Below are positions 1 to 8,109 of a DNA stretch of 42,321 nt, in pieces (position 1 is the stretch's first letter; each line of letters begins with the position of its first letter). This DNA is from Anaerolineales bacterium (lineage in GTDB: Bacteria > Chloroflexota > Anaerolineae > Anaerolineales > Villigracilaceae): assembly GCA_016789365.1 (NCBI GenBank), contig JAEURH010000020.1, positions 1 through 42,321 of the forward strand, read 5' to 3'. The notes below the pieces were generated by a model. That model was not told the origin of the DNA, searched no databases, and saw only the letters and a list, made by a program, of their open reading frames with translations. A program made the translations under genes and the position numbers.

Positions 1-381
1 ATTAATCTCGAATCCAATATCAAAGATTCATCTTTAGAAATTAATGCAGATTATGACAGACTCAATCAAGTGTTATCCAACTTGATTTCCAATGCGATTC
101 GTCACACGCCTGAAGGTGGGAAAATATTGATAGAAACAGAATCAAGTATCGGCGAGGAAAGAAGCGTGCGGATTATCGTCAAAGATTCAGGTGAGGGAAT
201 CCCATCCGAAGATTTACCTTTTATATTCGACAGATTCTGGCGTGGGGATAAATCTCGCAGTGGCAGAATCAACAGCGGACTCGGACTGGCAATTGCAAAA
301 CAATTAATCGAAGCACATAACGGAACCATTGAAGTGCAAAGTGAAATTGGAAAGGGAACAACATTTGTGATTGAGATTTAA
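1..381 (+). CDS. Sensor histidine kinase, C-terminal ATPase domain (partial)
   Basis: The reading frame is open from the first base of the window, so only the last 126 residues of a longer kinase are present. They make up the HATPase_c fold that binds ATP and phosphorylates a histidine lying upstream of the window. Visible motifs in order are the N box (NLISNAIRHTP), the G1 box (DSGEGIP), the F box (FDRFWRGDKSR) and the G2 box (SGLGLAIAK), with a short tail after G2 as in ordinary EnvZ/PhoR-type kinases. The gene ends 18 bases before uvrC, so the two may be co-transcribed. Its partner regulator is probably upstream; the CheY-like protein after uvrC is another candidate. Input domain and stimulus cannot be seen. 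Confidence 0.95.
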   Translation: MNLESNIKDSSLEINADYDRLNQVLSNLISNAIRHTPEGGKILIETESSIGEERSVRIIVKDSGEGIPSEDLPFIFDRFWRGDKSRSGRINSGLGLAIAKQLIEAHNGTIEVQSEIGKGTTFVIEI

Positions 382-399
382 CGGGGTAAAATTTAATCC

Positions 400-2271
400 A
401 TGCAACTCACTGAAAAGATACAAGGCATTCTTGCCACATTGCCGACCAAACCTGGTTGTTATATTTATCGCAATGCTGAAGGGACAATTATTTACGTTGG
501 TAAAGCGATTAGTTTGAAGAATCGCGTACGTTCTTATTTTCACGCCGATTCAAGCCACGACAATAAAACCCGCCGCCTTGTGCGAGACATTACAGACATT
601 GAATGGATTGTAGTTGGCTCTGAATTAGAAGCGTTAATTCTTGAAATGAACTTAATCAAGAAGCATCGCCCAAAATATAACATTCGCCTTAAAGATGATA
701 AAAAATATCCGTATATAAAAATTCATTGGAATGAACCATTTCCTAAAGTGACTGTCACTAGAAACATGATTGAAGATGGGTCAAGATATTTTGGTCCGTA
801 CACTTCGGCTTGGGCAGTGCATCAGACCTTAGAGGTATTACGAAAAATATTTCCTTACTTAACTTGTGACCGTGAAATCACAGGCAATGACCCCCGTGCC
901 TGTTTGTATTACGATATTAAATTATGCACCGCTCCATGTATTGGAGCAATTTCGCAAGCGGGTTATCGTCAAATGATTTCTGACCTGATGGATTTTCTCA
1001 GCGGGCATAGCGAGCATATTGTCATCCGTTTGCAAAATGATATGCAAAAAGCATCTGAAGAAATGCGTTTTGAAAAAGCCGCCGCATTGCGTGACCAACT
1101 TAAAGCCATACAATCTATTATTGAGCGACAAAAAATTGTCTTCGGTTCAGATTACAAAGATTCGGATATCATCGCCATGGCACGCGCAGATGGCGAAGCC
1201 TGCGTTCAAATCTTCTTTATTCGCGGTGGCAAATTAATCGGACGTGAATATTTTATTCTCGAAGGCACAGAAGATACCGCCGACAATGAAGTCATGTCTG
1301 AATTTGTCAAACGCTTTTACACCGAAGCCGCTAATATTCCTGAACAAGTGATGTTGCCTCAAGAAATTGAAGAACGCATCATTATTTCACAATGGTTAAG
1401 GTCAAAACGTGGTGGGGAAAAAGTAGAGTTGATAGTTCCAAATCAAGGTCAACCACAAGAGTTGGTCAAGATGGCGGCAGAGAATGCTTCTGAAACTTTG
1501 CAATCATTACGAGCTCAATGGCAAGCCGATGCTCACAAACAAGAACAAGCATTAAGTGATTTGCAAACTGCTTTGAAATTATCTGCTCCACCGAATCGCA
1601 TTGAATGCTATGATGTCAGTCATACGCAAGGTGTGGCAACTGTTGGCGCAATGATTGTGTTTGAACAAGGCGTCCCTGCAAAAAGACTGTATAGAAAATT
1701 TAACATCGAAAGCACAAGCATTGGCGCACCTGACGATTTTGCATCAATGGAAGAAATGCTCACACGTCGTTTCAGGCGTTGGAAAGGCTCGCAGGAAAAA
1801 GAATCAGATGTCGGGTCAAAAAAAGATGAGGCGTTTTCTTTCCTGCCAGATTTAATCATCATTGATGGTGGTAAAGGTCAATTAAGTCGCGTTGTCAAAG
1901 TGATGGAAGAATTTAATTTAATGGATAAAGTTCCAGTTGTTGGTTTGGCAAAACAAGAAGAAGAAATTTTCTTTCCGCATAATAGCCAGCCTTTGATTTT
2001 GCCTCGTCATTCGCAAGGATTGTATTTGGTACAACGGATTCGTGATGAAGCCCATCGCTTCGGGATAACAGCGCATCGCAACAAACGCTCCAAGTTGGGT
2101 CTTGCATCTCAACTTGATTCTATTCCCGAAATTGGTCCCACCCGCCGAAAAGCACTTTTGAAACATTTTGGTTCTATTGATAAAATAAAAGAAGCAAGTA
2201 TTGAAGAACTTTCAGCAGTCAAAGGTATGAACGAAACTGCCGCAAAAAATGTAAAGGCGAATTTAGAATGA
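400..2271 (+). CDS. uvrC: Excinuclease ABC subunit C
   Basis: UvrC makes the two incisions either side of a DNA lesion during nucleotide excision repair, after UvrA2-UvrB has located the damage. At 623 residues it is close to the usual 600-620. Domains in order: GIY-YIG nuclease near residues 15-95 (PGCYIYR and IIYVGKA are visible); a UVR motif for UvrB contact at about 205-240 (EEMRFEKAAALRDQL); the RNase H-like second nuclease with ECYDVSHTQG near 402 and IIDGGKGQL near 487; and a C-terminal helix-hairpin-helix pair (IPEIGPTRRKALLKHFGS). The start is the first ATG after the kinase gene, with a weak GGGGT ribosome site. The last four bases overlap the start of the response regulator gene (ATGA), indicating translational coupling. 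It appears complete. Confidence 0.98.
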   Translation: MQLTEKIQGILATLPTKPGCYIYRNAEGTIIYVGKAISLKNRVRSYFHADSSHDNKTRRLVRDITDIEWIVVGSELEALILEMNLIKKHRPKYNIRLKDDKKYPYIKIHWNEPFPKVTVTRNMIEDGSRYFGPYTSAWAVHQTLEVLRKIFPYLTCDREITGNDPRACLYYDIKLCTAPCIGAISQAGYRQMISDLMDFLSGHSEHIVIRLQNDMQKASEEMRFEKAAALRDQLKAIQSIIERQKIVFGSDYKDSDIIAMARADGEACVQIFFIRGGKLIGREYFILEGTEDTADNEVMSEFVKRFYTEAANIPEQVMLPQEIEERIIISQWLRSKRGGEKVELIVPNQGQPQELVKMAAENASETLQSLRAQWQADAHKQEQALSDLQTALKLSAPPNRIECYDVSHTQGVATVGAMIVFEQGVPAKRLYRKFNIESTSIGAPDDFASMEEMLTRRFRRWKGSQEKESDVGSKKDEAFSFLPDLIIIDGGKGQLSRVVKVMEEFNLMDKVPVVGLAKQEEEIFFPHNSQPLILPRHSQGLYLVQRIRDEAHRFGITAHRNKRSKLGLASQLDSIPEIGPTRRKALLKHFGSIDKIKEASIEELSAVKGMNETAAKNVKANLE

Positions 2272-2648
2272 AAGAAGTTTGGGTTGTTGACGATGATGAT
2301 GAAATGGGCAAAGCAGTCGGCTTGATGTTGCAACTGCTAGATTACACGCCCAAGCATTTTTTGAATCCGCGCCCGGCGGCTCAGGCATTGTTGGCTGGCA
2401 AAAAACCAGATTTGTTAATTTTAGACATCAACATGCCCGAAGTGACAGGGCTGGATATGCTAGAATTCCTGCGCCGCAGAGAGGAATGGAAAAATCTGCC
2501 AGTGATAATGCTCTCCTCCGAAGCGGCAGATGTGATGGTAGAAAAAGCCATGAAACTCGGCGCAGATGCGTATGTGATAAAACCTGTGCTAATCGAAGAA
2601 CTAGAAAAAGCCATGTCACAGGCGTTTTATAAGCATATAAAGAAATAA
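2268..2648 (+). CDS. Single-domain (CheY-like) response regulator
   Basis: A stand-alone receiver domain of 126 residues with no output domain. The acidic pocket is DDDD at 8-11, the phosphoacceptor is Asp53 (LLILDINMP), the conserved hydroxyl position is Ser83/Ser84, and the invariant lysine is Lys105 (YVIKP). It should accept phosphate from a histidine kinase and act by protein-protein contact or phosphorelay. The ATG overlaps the uvrC stop by four bases, so its translation is probably coupled to that of the repair nuclease, an unusual pairing. The truncated kinase just upstream of uvrC is a possible partner, but this cannot be shown here. A large inverted repeat follows directly and may end the transcript. 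Confidence 0.92.
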   Translation: MKEVWVVDDDDEMGKAVGLMLQLLDYTPKHFLNPRPAAQALLAGKKPDLLILDINMPEVTGLDMLEFLRRREEWKNLPVIMLSSEAADVMVEKAMKLGADAYVIKPVLIEELEKAMSQAFYKHIKK

Positions 2649-2655
2649 ACCTTCA

Positions 2656-2711
2656 GGATTGCGGACTTTAGTCCGCTGTTTTTGAAAGAAGCGGACTGAA
2701 GTCCGCAATCC
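2656..2711. repeat. 22-bp inverted repeat (GCGGACT/AGTCCGC family)
   Basis: Two 22-bp arms (2656-2677 and 2690-2711) are inverted copies with one mismatch, separated by a 12-base loop. Each arm is itself a small palindrome with the core GCGGACT-TTAGTCCGC, so the unit can fold as one long stem or two short hairpins. It lies 8 bp after the response regulator stop. No T-run follows on the + strand, so it is a REP-like element rather than a clear intrinsic terminator. A related core (AGCCGACTAAAGTCGGCT) occurs in the 40.4-kb repeat cluster. Confidence 0.85.
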
Positions 2712-2718
2712 GATAAAT

Positions 2719-2877
2719 ATGGAAAGTCAAATGGCAAGCAAAAATAAAAAACCAGTGCAAAGCAAACCTGAAAAAAACGAAGCGGAACGACGCAAGAAAA
2801 TTGCAGATTACATATTTGCATTTCTCGCAATTCTCTTAATTCTTTCTCTTGTTCTCTCTGCATTTGTGACCTATTAG
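2719..2877 (+). CDS. Small single-pass membrane protein (52 aa)
   Basis: A short open frame between the inverted repeat and prfA. The first 28 or so residues are very polar and basic (ASKNKKPVQSKPEK, then NEAERRKK). The rest is one hydrophobic helix (FAFLAILLILSLVLSAFV) ending in TY. A charged cytoplasmic tail followed by one membrane helix is a plausible membrane protein, probably with the N terminus inside. A second ATG at 2731 has a GGAAAG four bases upstream and may be the real start, giving 48 residues. No family is recognised. Support is the protein-like split between charged and hydrophobic halves and its place in an otherwise empty gap. The overlapping antisense frame on the minus strand is taken as a shadow. 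Confidence 0.55.
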   Translation: MESQMASKNKKPVQSKPEKNEAERRKKIADYIFAFLAILLILSLVLSAFVTY

Positions 2878-2887
2878 TGAACCCAAA

Positions 2888-2896
2888 TGGTATAAT
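2888..2896 (+). promoter_or_regulatory. Extended -10 promoter for prfA
   Basis: The sequence TGGTATAAT is a perfect -10 hexamer (2891-2896) with the TGn extension at 2888-2890. No convincing -35 box is found at 16-18 bp, which extended -10 promoters can tolerate. It lies 156 bp before the prfA start and points towards it. Confidence 0.55.
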
Positions 2897-2904
2897 CCCG
2901 TCCG

Positions 2905-2930
2905 CGCGGCTGAAAGATATGCCGCGTTTT
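2905..2930 (+). terminator. Small hairpin plus T-run in the prfA leader
   Basis: CGCGGC (2905-2910) pairs with GCCGCG (2921-2926) around a 10-base loop and is followed by TTTT. It begins within a few bases of the predicted transcript start. It could be a weak terminator or attenuator, or simply a 5' stabilising hairpin. The stem is only 6 bp, so the call is tentative. Confidence 0.35.
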
Positions 2931-3010
2931 ATTGTGCAATAATACCGCACAGTATGGCTAGATTTATTTCTTAAAGCAAAATCCATAAGATTAAGAGTCA
3001 TCATTTTCAA

Positions 3011-3033
3011 AGAAAGTGCGACGCACCCTTTCT
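3011..3033. repeat. Palindromic GTGCGACGCAC-type repeat, short copy
   Basis: AGAAAG...CTTTCT arms enclose a GTGCGACGCAC core and form a near-perfect hairpin 18 bp before prfA. The same core recurs at 26692-26744, 35938-36025 and 39130-39183, so it belongs to a dispersed family. Its position suggests it lies in the 5' leader of the prfA mRNA. Confidence 0.7.
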
Positions 3034-3051
3034 ATAAAATATTGAGGAAAC

Positions 3052-4131
3052 ATGTTAGACAATTTACAAGTCGTTGAAGATAAATATGAAAAACTAAATC
3101 AAGAATTGCTCGAAGTAGGCAATGACTATAAACGCGCGGGGGACATCAACAAAGAATTGGTGAGCCTAGAGCCATTGATTAAGAAAGCAAAAGAATATCG
3201 TCAGGCAATGAAAAGCCTCGACGAAGCAAAAACAATTCTCTCGTCAGAAAATGATGCGGATTTGTTGGCGTTAGCAAAATCAGATGTTGATGAATTAACT
3301 CCAAAAATCGAAATCCTCGAAAAAGAAATCAAAGGCTTGCTCGTTCCCAAAGACCCGCGCGATGATAAAAACGTCATCTTTGAAATTCGGGCGGGTGCAG
3401 GTGGTGATGAAGCCGCCATCTTCGCCGCAGATTTGTTTCGCATGTACACGCGCTACGCCGAAGATAGAAAATGGAAAACAGAAATACTTTCCGAAAATGC
3501 AATTGGCGTGGGCGGTTACAAAGAAGTTATTTTTGAAGTGAAAGGCAAAGGTGCGTTCTCGCGTTTGAAATATGAATCAGGTGTGCATCGCGTGCAACGT
3601 GTGCCAGCCACCGAAGCGCAAGGGCGCATTCATACATCTACTGCAACTGTTGCTGTATTAGCCGAAGTGGATGATGTTGAAATTGAAATTCCAGAAAGTG
3701 ATATTGAAATTGAAGTGTATCGTTCATCTGGTGCGGGCGGACAAAATGTGCAAAAGAACTCAACCGCTGTGCGTTTGTACCACAAGCCCACTGGCATTGT
3801 TGTCACTTGTCAAGATGAACGCTCACAACTTCAAAATAAATTACGAGCCATGAGTATTTTGCGGGCAAAACTTTATGAACTCGAAGAACAAAAACGTCAA
3901 GCCGAACTCGAAGCCGACCGTCGTTCACAAGTCGGCACTGGTGAACGCTCTGAAAAAATTCGTACTTATAATTATCCGCAAAATCGCGTCACTGACCATC
4001 GCATTGGTTTGTCCAATTACAATCTGCCCGCTGTGATGGATGGTTCGATTGACCAATTTATTGACGAGTTAACCACACGCGATGAAGCGGGTAAACTTGC
4101 ATCTGCTGGTGTAGCAGATGATGATGAATAA
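3052..4131 (+). CDS. prfA: Peptide chain release factor 1
   Basis: RF1 reads UAA and UAG stop codons and triggers hydrolysis of the peptidyl-tRNA. The length of 359 residues matches the family. The catalytic GGQ is at residues 229-231 ([12 protein letters not shown]); its glutamine is the methylation target of PrmC, encoded three genes downstream. The anticodon-like PxT tripeptide is present as PAT in [14 protein letters not shown], which identifies RF1 rather than RF2 (SPF). An N-terminal coiled coil and the conserved [13 protein letters not shown] segment are also visible. A good ribosome site (GAGGAAAC) sits directly before the ATG. A small hairpin with a T-run after the stop may partly separate it from the next gene. 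Confidence 0.98.
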   Translation: MLDNLQVVEDKYEKLNQELLEVGNDYKRAGDINKELVSLEPLIKKAKEYRQAMKSLDEAKTILSSENDADLLALAKSDVDELTPKIEILEKEIKGLLVPKDPRDDKNVIFEIRAGAGGDEAAIFAADLFRMYTRYAEDRKWKTEILSENAIGVGGYKEVIFEVKGKGAFSRLKYESGVHRVQRVPATEAQGRIHTSTATVAVLAEVDDVEIEIPESDIEIEVYRSSGAGGQNVQKNSTAVRLYHKPTGIVVTCQDERSQLQNKLRAMSILRAKLYELEEQKRQAELEADRRSQVGTGERSEKIRTYNYPQNRVTDHRIGLSNYNLPAVMDGSIDQFIDELTTRDEAGKLASAGVADDDE

Positions 4132-4141
4132 TTTCAGCACG

Positions 4142-4162
4142 GCGCAAGTATGCGCTGTTTTT
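4142..4162 (+). terminator. Short intrinsic terminator or attenuator after prfA
   Basis: GCGCA (4142-4146) pairs with TGCGC (4151-4155) around an AGTA loop, followed by TG and five T. It sits between the prfA stop and the next ATG only a few bases later. The stem is short, so read-through into the fusion gene is likely. Confidence 0.45.
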
Positions 4163-4167
4163 AATGA

Positions 4168-6297
4168 ATGAATAAAAATATTTTTATCCGAGTCATTTTT
4201 ATTGCCCTCGTGCTTTTTCTTGCATGGAATTTGCGAGCACATGCAGTTGAAAAACTTAACATTGATTTTGATGAAGATGATTATATGCGAGCAGGGCAGG
4301 AATACACGCATCTGATTCGGACTTCAAATTGGTCTGGCTTCTTAGACACAAACTATCGTCCGGAACATCCCCCGCTCGCAAAAATTGTGATTGGATTGAG
4401 TCTTTTATCTACCCCTGAAAGAGATTTGATTCCTGATGCTCCAACTACTGCTCAGCCCAATAAAAATATTCCAAGTGACTTAATTCAACCTGCCCGAACA
4501 ACAAATGCAATCATTGGCGTACTAACTGTTCTTCTGCTAACCATTATCAACCCGGTTGCGGGCTTGGCACTTGCCACCCATTCATTGACAATTAAATATG
4601 TTTCGCAAGTAATGTTAGAAGCATTCCCTGCTTTTACTAGTTTTGTCACTGTTTTAGCTTATTTGCAATTTAAGAAAAAAGAAAAAAAGAATTGGCTAGT
4701 TGTATCAGCCATTTTTTTAGGATTAACCGCCGCGTCTAAATATTTGTATTGCATCATAGGCATCGCAATTTTGATAGATTGGTTTCTTGAATCAAAATCA
4801 AAACAGAGTTTCAAATTATTTTTCCGTCAAGCATTCATTTGGGGATTTATAGCCTTTGCAATTTTCTTTGTATCAAATCCATACTTGTGGATAGACCCAA
4901 TTGGACGTTTGCAAGAGTCCATTTTTTATCATGCAGGTTATTCATCCAGCGCGGCGGAAGTTGAGAATGCAAACTTTCCTTTCTGGCAACCATTTAATTG
5001 GTTATTCTTCACTCCTATGGTTTGGCAAAGAAATGCTTTCTTAATTGCACCAGATATTTGGATTACATTTTTAGCATTTATTGGATTGAAACATTTATGG
5101 AAGCGTGAACGAGTTTATGTATTATGGCTCGGAATCGCTTTGCTATTTTTATTATTCTGGCAGACCAAGTGGCCCCAATACATCATTATTCTCACTGTTC
5201 CGCTTTCACTTTCTGCGGCGGAGGGGATTACATCATTATGGAATCAACTGCTTGAATGGTGGAAAAATCGTCGGGTACAAAAAACAGTTGTCAACAAGAA
5301 TGAAGCGCGCAGAGCGATTCCATGGTTAGTGCCAGGGTTAATTGCTTTTGTCATCTTTACAATTTTTCCGCTACTGTTTCAATTTATCGTTTCAATGACT
5401 GATTTCAACAGCGCATCGATTCGGGATGGATTTCAAGGTGGCATTTGGCGTGCATTTTGGGAAGGAATCACCGGGCAAATTCCAATTTCAGAATGGGATG
5501 GTTCGCGCGCAAATAAAGTTCGTTTTACAGGGCTAACTACTTATCCTTATGTGTTTGAAGCGATTGCAACAGGGTTTGGAAGTAGCAATAGCATTTTATT
5601 TTTTAATATCATGTGGGCAATTGTTTCTGTGTTTTTACAAAGCGGGCTTGGGTTGGGCGTGGCTTTATTGCTACAACAACGTGGGGTAAAGCTCACAAAA
5701 TTTTGGCAAGCCTTATTTATTTTGCCTTGGGCAATCCCTGAAATGATTGGGGCATTGATGTGGTTCAACATTTTTCAAGAAGAATGGGGTTGGTTATATC
5801 TTGCGGCAAAAAAATTCGGAGACGATTCTCTTTTTGGTTTGTTTGTCAACAATTTAGAAAACAGTTCAAGTTTATGGTTGATTACATTTCTTTTACCCGC
5901 CTTATGGTATGGATTTCCATTTATGATGCTTGCCGCCAGCACTGGATTGAAATTTATTCCTTCAGAAGTGTATGATGCATCGGCAATGGATGGCGCAAAT
6001 CGATTCCAAACATTTCGATATATCACCTTCCCTTTACTTTTACCTCTGTTACTCCCTGCCATTATTGTGCGCGGAATTTTTGCTTTCAATCAGTTTTATC
6101 TTTTTCAAACTTTCTTTTATCCAGTTGGAACATTGGCAACGCTTTCATATAATATTTTCAACCCGACTGGATATTTCGGAAGCGGAGAGTTTGCAACTTC
6201 TGCTGTGATTAACATCATCACAGTCTTAATGTTAGTTGTTTTCGTCGCCATGTTTAATCGTTGGAGCAAAGCCGAAGATGGAGTAACTCATGCGTAA
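4168..6297 (+). CDS. GT-C glycosyltransferase fused to MalF-type sugar ABC permease
   Basis: A 709-residue membrane protein that reads as two proteins in one frame. Residues 1-370 resemble the PMT/ArnT glycosyltransferase group: a first membrane helix, then an outside loop with acidic residues (DFDEDD, 33-38) and the EHPPL motif at 66-70, then many hydrophobic helices. Such enzymes move sugars from a lipid carrier onto an acceptor. From about residue 383 (AIPWLVPGLIAF) the rest looks like a complete six-helix MalF/UgpA permease, with the EAA loop that docks on the transport ATPase at about 600-626 (YDASAMDGANRF). The linker at 365-382 is charged (KNRRVQKTVVNKNEARR). No stop or frameshift separates the halves. 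It overlaps the MalG-like gene by 8 bp. No binding protein or ATPase gene is nearby. Whether the halves work together is unknown. Confidence 0.85.
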   Translation: MNKNIFIRVIFIALVLFLAWNLRAHAVEKLNIDFDEDDYMRAGQEYTHLIRTSNWSGFLDTNYRPEHPPLAKIVIGLSLLSTPERDLIPDAPTTAQPNKNIPSDLIQPARTTNAIIGVLTVLLLTIINPVAGLALATHSLTIKYVSQVMLEAFPAFTSFVTVLAYLQFKKKEKKNWLVVSAIFLGLTAASKYLYCIIGIAILIDWFLESKSKQSFKLFFRQAFIWGFIAFAIFFVSNPYLWIDPIGRLQESIFYHAGYSSSAAEVENANFPFWQPFNWLFFTPMVWQRNAFLIAPDIWITFLAFIGLKHLWKRERVYVLWLGIALLFLLFWQTKWPQYIIILTVPLSLSAAEGITSLWNQLLEWWKNRRVQKTVVNKNEARRAIPWLVPGLIAFVIFTIFPLLFQFIVSMTDFNSASIRDGFQGGIWRAFWEGITGQIPISEWDGSRANKVRFTGLTTYPYVFEAIATGFGSSNSILFFNIMWAIVSVFLQSGLGLGVALLLQQRGVKLTKFWQALFILPWAIPEMIGALMWFNIFQEEWGWLYLAAKKFGDDSLFGLFVNNLENSSSLWLITFLLPALWYGFPFMMLAASTGLKFIPSEVYDASAMDGANRFQTFRYITFPLLLPLLLPAIIVRGIFAFNQFYLFQTFFYPVGTLATLSYNIFNPTGYFGSGEFATSAVINIITVLMLVVFVAMFNRWSKAEDGVTHA

Positions 6298-7144
6298 TAT
6301 TTCTGTACTTCGTCAAATCCTTACTCAATTCCTATTTATTTTGCTGGGTTCTTTTGTGCTTCTTCCTATTTGGGGCATGATTCGCTTAGCATTTGACGGT
6401 TCATTACGAGGGCGACCTACTGAATTTTTTTTCTTCCCAAAAGAATGGTCATTTACGCCCTTCTTACAAGTATTAGATAAACCTTATCAATCTGTTGAGT
6501 TTGAAGTTTTACTGAAAAACAGTTTATTAACATCCGCAGGTGCGGCGTTATTTGCGATTTTGCTTGGCATGAGTTTAGCGTATGCGTTTGCACGTTTTCG
6601 TTTTTATGCACGCAAACAAGGTTTATTCACAATTTTGCTAACCGCATTTTTACCACCTGTTGCATTTATGACACCGCTTTATATTGTTTTGGGCATGTTA
6701 CAAATTCGCAATACATTATTTGGGTTAGTGTTAGTCTATGCTTCATTTGCATTACCATTTTGTATTTGGAACATGCGCGCGGCATTTCAATCTATCTCAA
6801 AAGAAATTGAAGAAGCCGCATTTCTTGATGGCGCGGGAGATTTTCAAACATTTCAAAAAATTACTTTGCCTTTGGCATTACCATCTATTGGCATTTCAGG
6901 CTTAATTGCTTTTCTCATGGCATATTCCGAATTTGCAATTGGCTGGTTATTTGTAGATAAAGCCAGTAACGTTACACTCGCCATGTCAATTTATGCGATG
7001 ATGCAAACACAATATTCAGGTGGCGCACAACCCTGGAGTTATCTCGGTTCACTTGCAATTATTATGTCTATTCCAGTCATTATTGTTTTCCTTATTTTCC
7101 AATACACTTTACTTGAGCGTATGTTATTTGGTTCTACTGAATGA
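6290..7144 (+). CDS. MalG-type carbohydrate ABC transporter permease
   Basis: The 284-residue inner-membrane partner of the preceding MalF-like domain. About six hydrophobic helices are visible, and the EAA loop is present (EIEEAAFLDGAGDFQTFQKI) about 90 residues from the C terminus, as in MalG/UgpE. Together the pair would form the channel of a sugar importer driven by an ATPase encoded elsewhere. Its ATG lies inside the end of the fusion gene (8-bp overlap), and its stop overlaps prmC by 4 bp, so all three are probably translated from one mRNA. The substrate cannot be deduced because no solute-binding protein gene is in the window. Confidence 0.93.
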   Translation: MRNISVLRQILTQFLFILLGSFVLLPIWGMIRLAFDGSLRGRPTEFFFFPKEWSFTPFLQVLDKPYQSVEFEVLLKNSLLTSAGAALFAILLGMSLAYAFARFRFYARKQGLFTILLTAFLPPVAFMTPLYIVLGMLQIRNTLFGLVLVYASFALPFCIWNMRAAFQSISKEIEEAAFLDGAGDFQTFQKITLPLALPSIGISGLIAFLMAYSEFAIGWLFVDKASNVTLAMSIYAMMQTQYSGGAQPWSYLGSLAIIMSIPVIIVFLIFQYTLLERMLFGSTE

Positions 7145-8034
7145 ACATTAGAGACTTAATCAAAAAATTTCTGCCTCAATATCAAAGTGAAAATTCAGAA
7201 TTAGAGATTCAACTGATTCTCTCACAGGCGATGAATCAATCACGAACATGGATTTTGACACATCTCGATGCGCCTCTTTCTTCGGGTCAAATTGATTCTG
7301 CAACCCAAGCATTCGCTAGGCTGAAAGCAGGTGAACCGCTCCCCTACATTTTAGGTGGCTGGGAATTTTTTGGTTTCAATTTTGAAGTGAATGAACATGT
7401 ACTAATTCCAAGACCAGAAACAGAATTGCTGGTTGAAAAAGCAATTTCTTATTTGAAAAATAATCCTGACAAAAGAAATCTCATTGATGTCGGCACAGGC
7501 TCAGGGATTATCGCCATTTCGATCGCAAAACATATTTCTGATGTAAGAATTATTGCAACAGATATTTCACCAAAAGCTTTGGATATTGCAAAAAGAAATG
7601 CAATCAAACATAATGTTGCAAATCAAATTGAATTTGTGGAGTGTGACTTAATACCAGACCACCGACCACTGACTGCCGACCGTCCAGAAAATTTGTCCGC
7701 CGTCCGCCATCCGTCGTCAATTGATTTTATTTGTGCAAACTTACCTTATATCCCAACTCAAACTCTGCATGAATTAAAAATATATGGCAAAGAACCAACA
7801 CTGGCATTAGATGGCGGCGAAGACGGTTTGGATTTATATCGAAAATTATTTTCTATTGTTTCAAAAAACGATAACCACTTCAATAAACTCAATAACTTAG
7901 TTTGGCTATGCGAAGTTGAGGCGACTCAAGGAATCTCCGCTACAAATTTGGCAAAAGAATTTTTTCCGAATGCAAAAGTTAATTTGCATCAAGATTTAGC
8001 AGGGAAAGATAGGTTGATTGAAATTATTTTATAG
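7141..8034 (+). CDS. prmC: Release factor glutamine methyltransferase
   Basis: PrmC (HemK) uses S-adenosylmethionine to methylate the glutamine of the GGQ motif in release factors, here presumably RF1 made just upstream. The protein has 297 residues. The N-terminal helical domain leads into PLPYILGGWEFFG and LIPRPETELLVE; SAM motif I is DVGTGSGIIAI. The substrate-binding NPPY motif appears as NLPY (ICANLPYIPT), a variant. Just before it, residues about 173-193 (DHRPLTADRPENL onward) form an insert encoded by a CCGACC/GTCCGCC-type nucleotide repeat that most PrmC proteins lack. It starts inside the MalG-type gene (ATGA overlap). Confidence 0.95.
   Translation: MNIRDLIKKFLPQYQSENSELEIQLILSQAMNQSRTWILTHLDAPLSSGQIDSATQAFARLKAGEPLPYILGGWEFFGFNFEVNEHVLIPRPETELLVEKAISYLKNNPDKRNLIDVGTGSGIIAISIAKHISDVRIIATDISPKALDIAKRNAIKHNVANQIEFVECDLIPDHRPLTADRPENLSAVRHPSSIDFICANLPYIPTQTLHELKIYGKEPTLALDGGEDGLDLYRKLFSIVSKNDNHFNKLNNLVWLCEVEATQGISATNLAKEFFPNAKVNLHQDLAGKDRLIEIIL
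7655..7719. repeat. CCGACC/GTCCGCC low-complexity repeat inside prmC
   Basis: A run of related short units (ACCGACCACTGA, CTGCCGACC, GTCCGCCGTCCGCC) lies in frame within prmC. Its composition is far more C-rich than the flanking gene. Reading frame is kept and the insert falls in a loop before the NLPY motif. Confidence 0.6.
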
Positions 8035-8052
8035 ATATCTTTATGTAAAAAT

Positions 8053-8098
8053 GGAGATTCTTCGCCACAAAGAGCAAGAGCGTGGCTCAGAATGACAT
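8053..8098. repeat. Dispersed repeat, GAGATTCTTCGCCAC...GAATGACAT type
   Basis: About 46 bp in the prmC-tsaC gap, starting GGAGATTCTTCGCCAC and ending GGCTCAGAATGACAT. Close copies occur at 25833-25879 and 41931-41977, and a related composite at 22064-22203. On the opposite strand it reads as the widespread GTCATTCTGAGC...GAAGAATCTC intergenic repeat. No coding capacity is seen. Confidence 0.85.
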
Positions 8099-8109
8099 GA
8101 CAATAAATT

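Noticed and set aside
2627-3010. 127-residue minus-strand frame between the CheY-like gene and prfA
   Set aside because: It runs antisense to the small membrane protein and through a palindromic repeat; the composition (many Phe, Ser, Leu and odd Cys) is not protein-like and no ribosome site is present.
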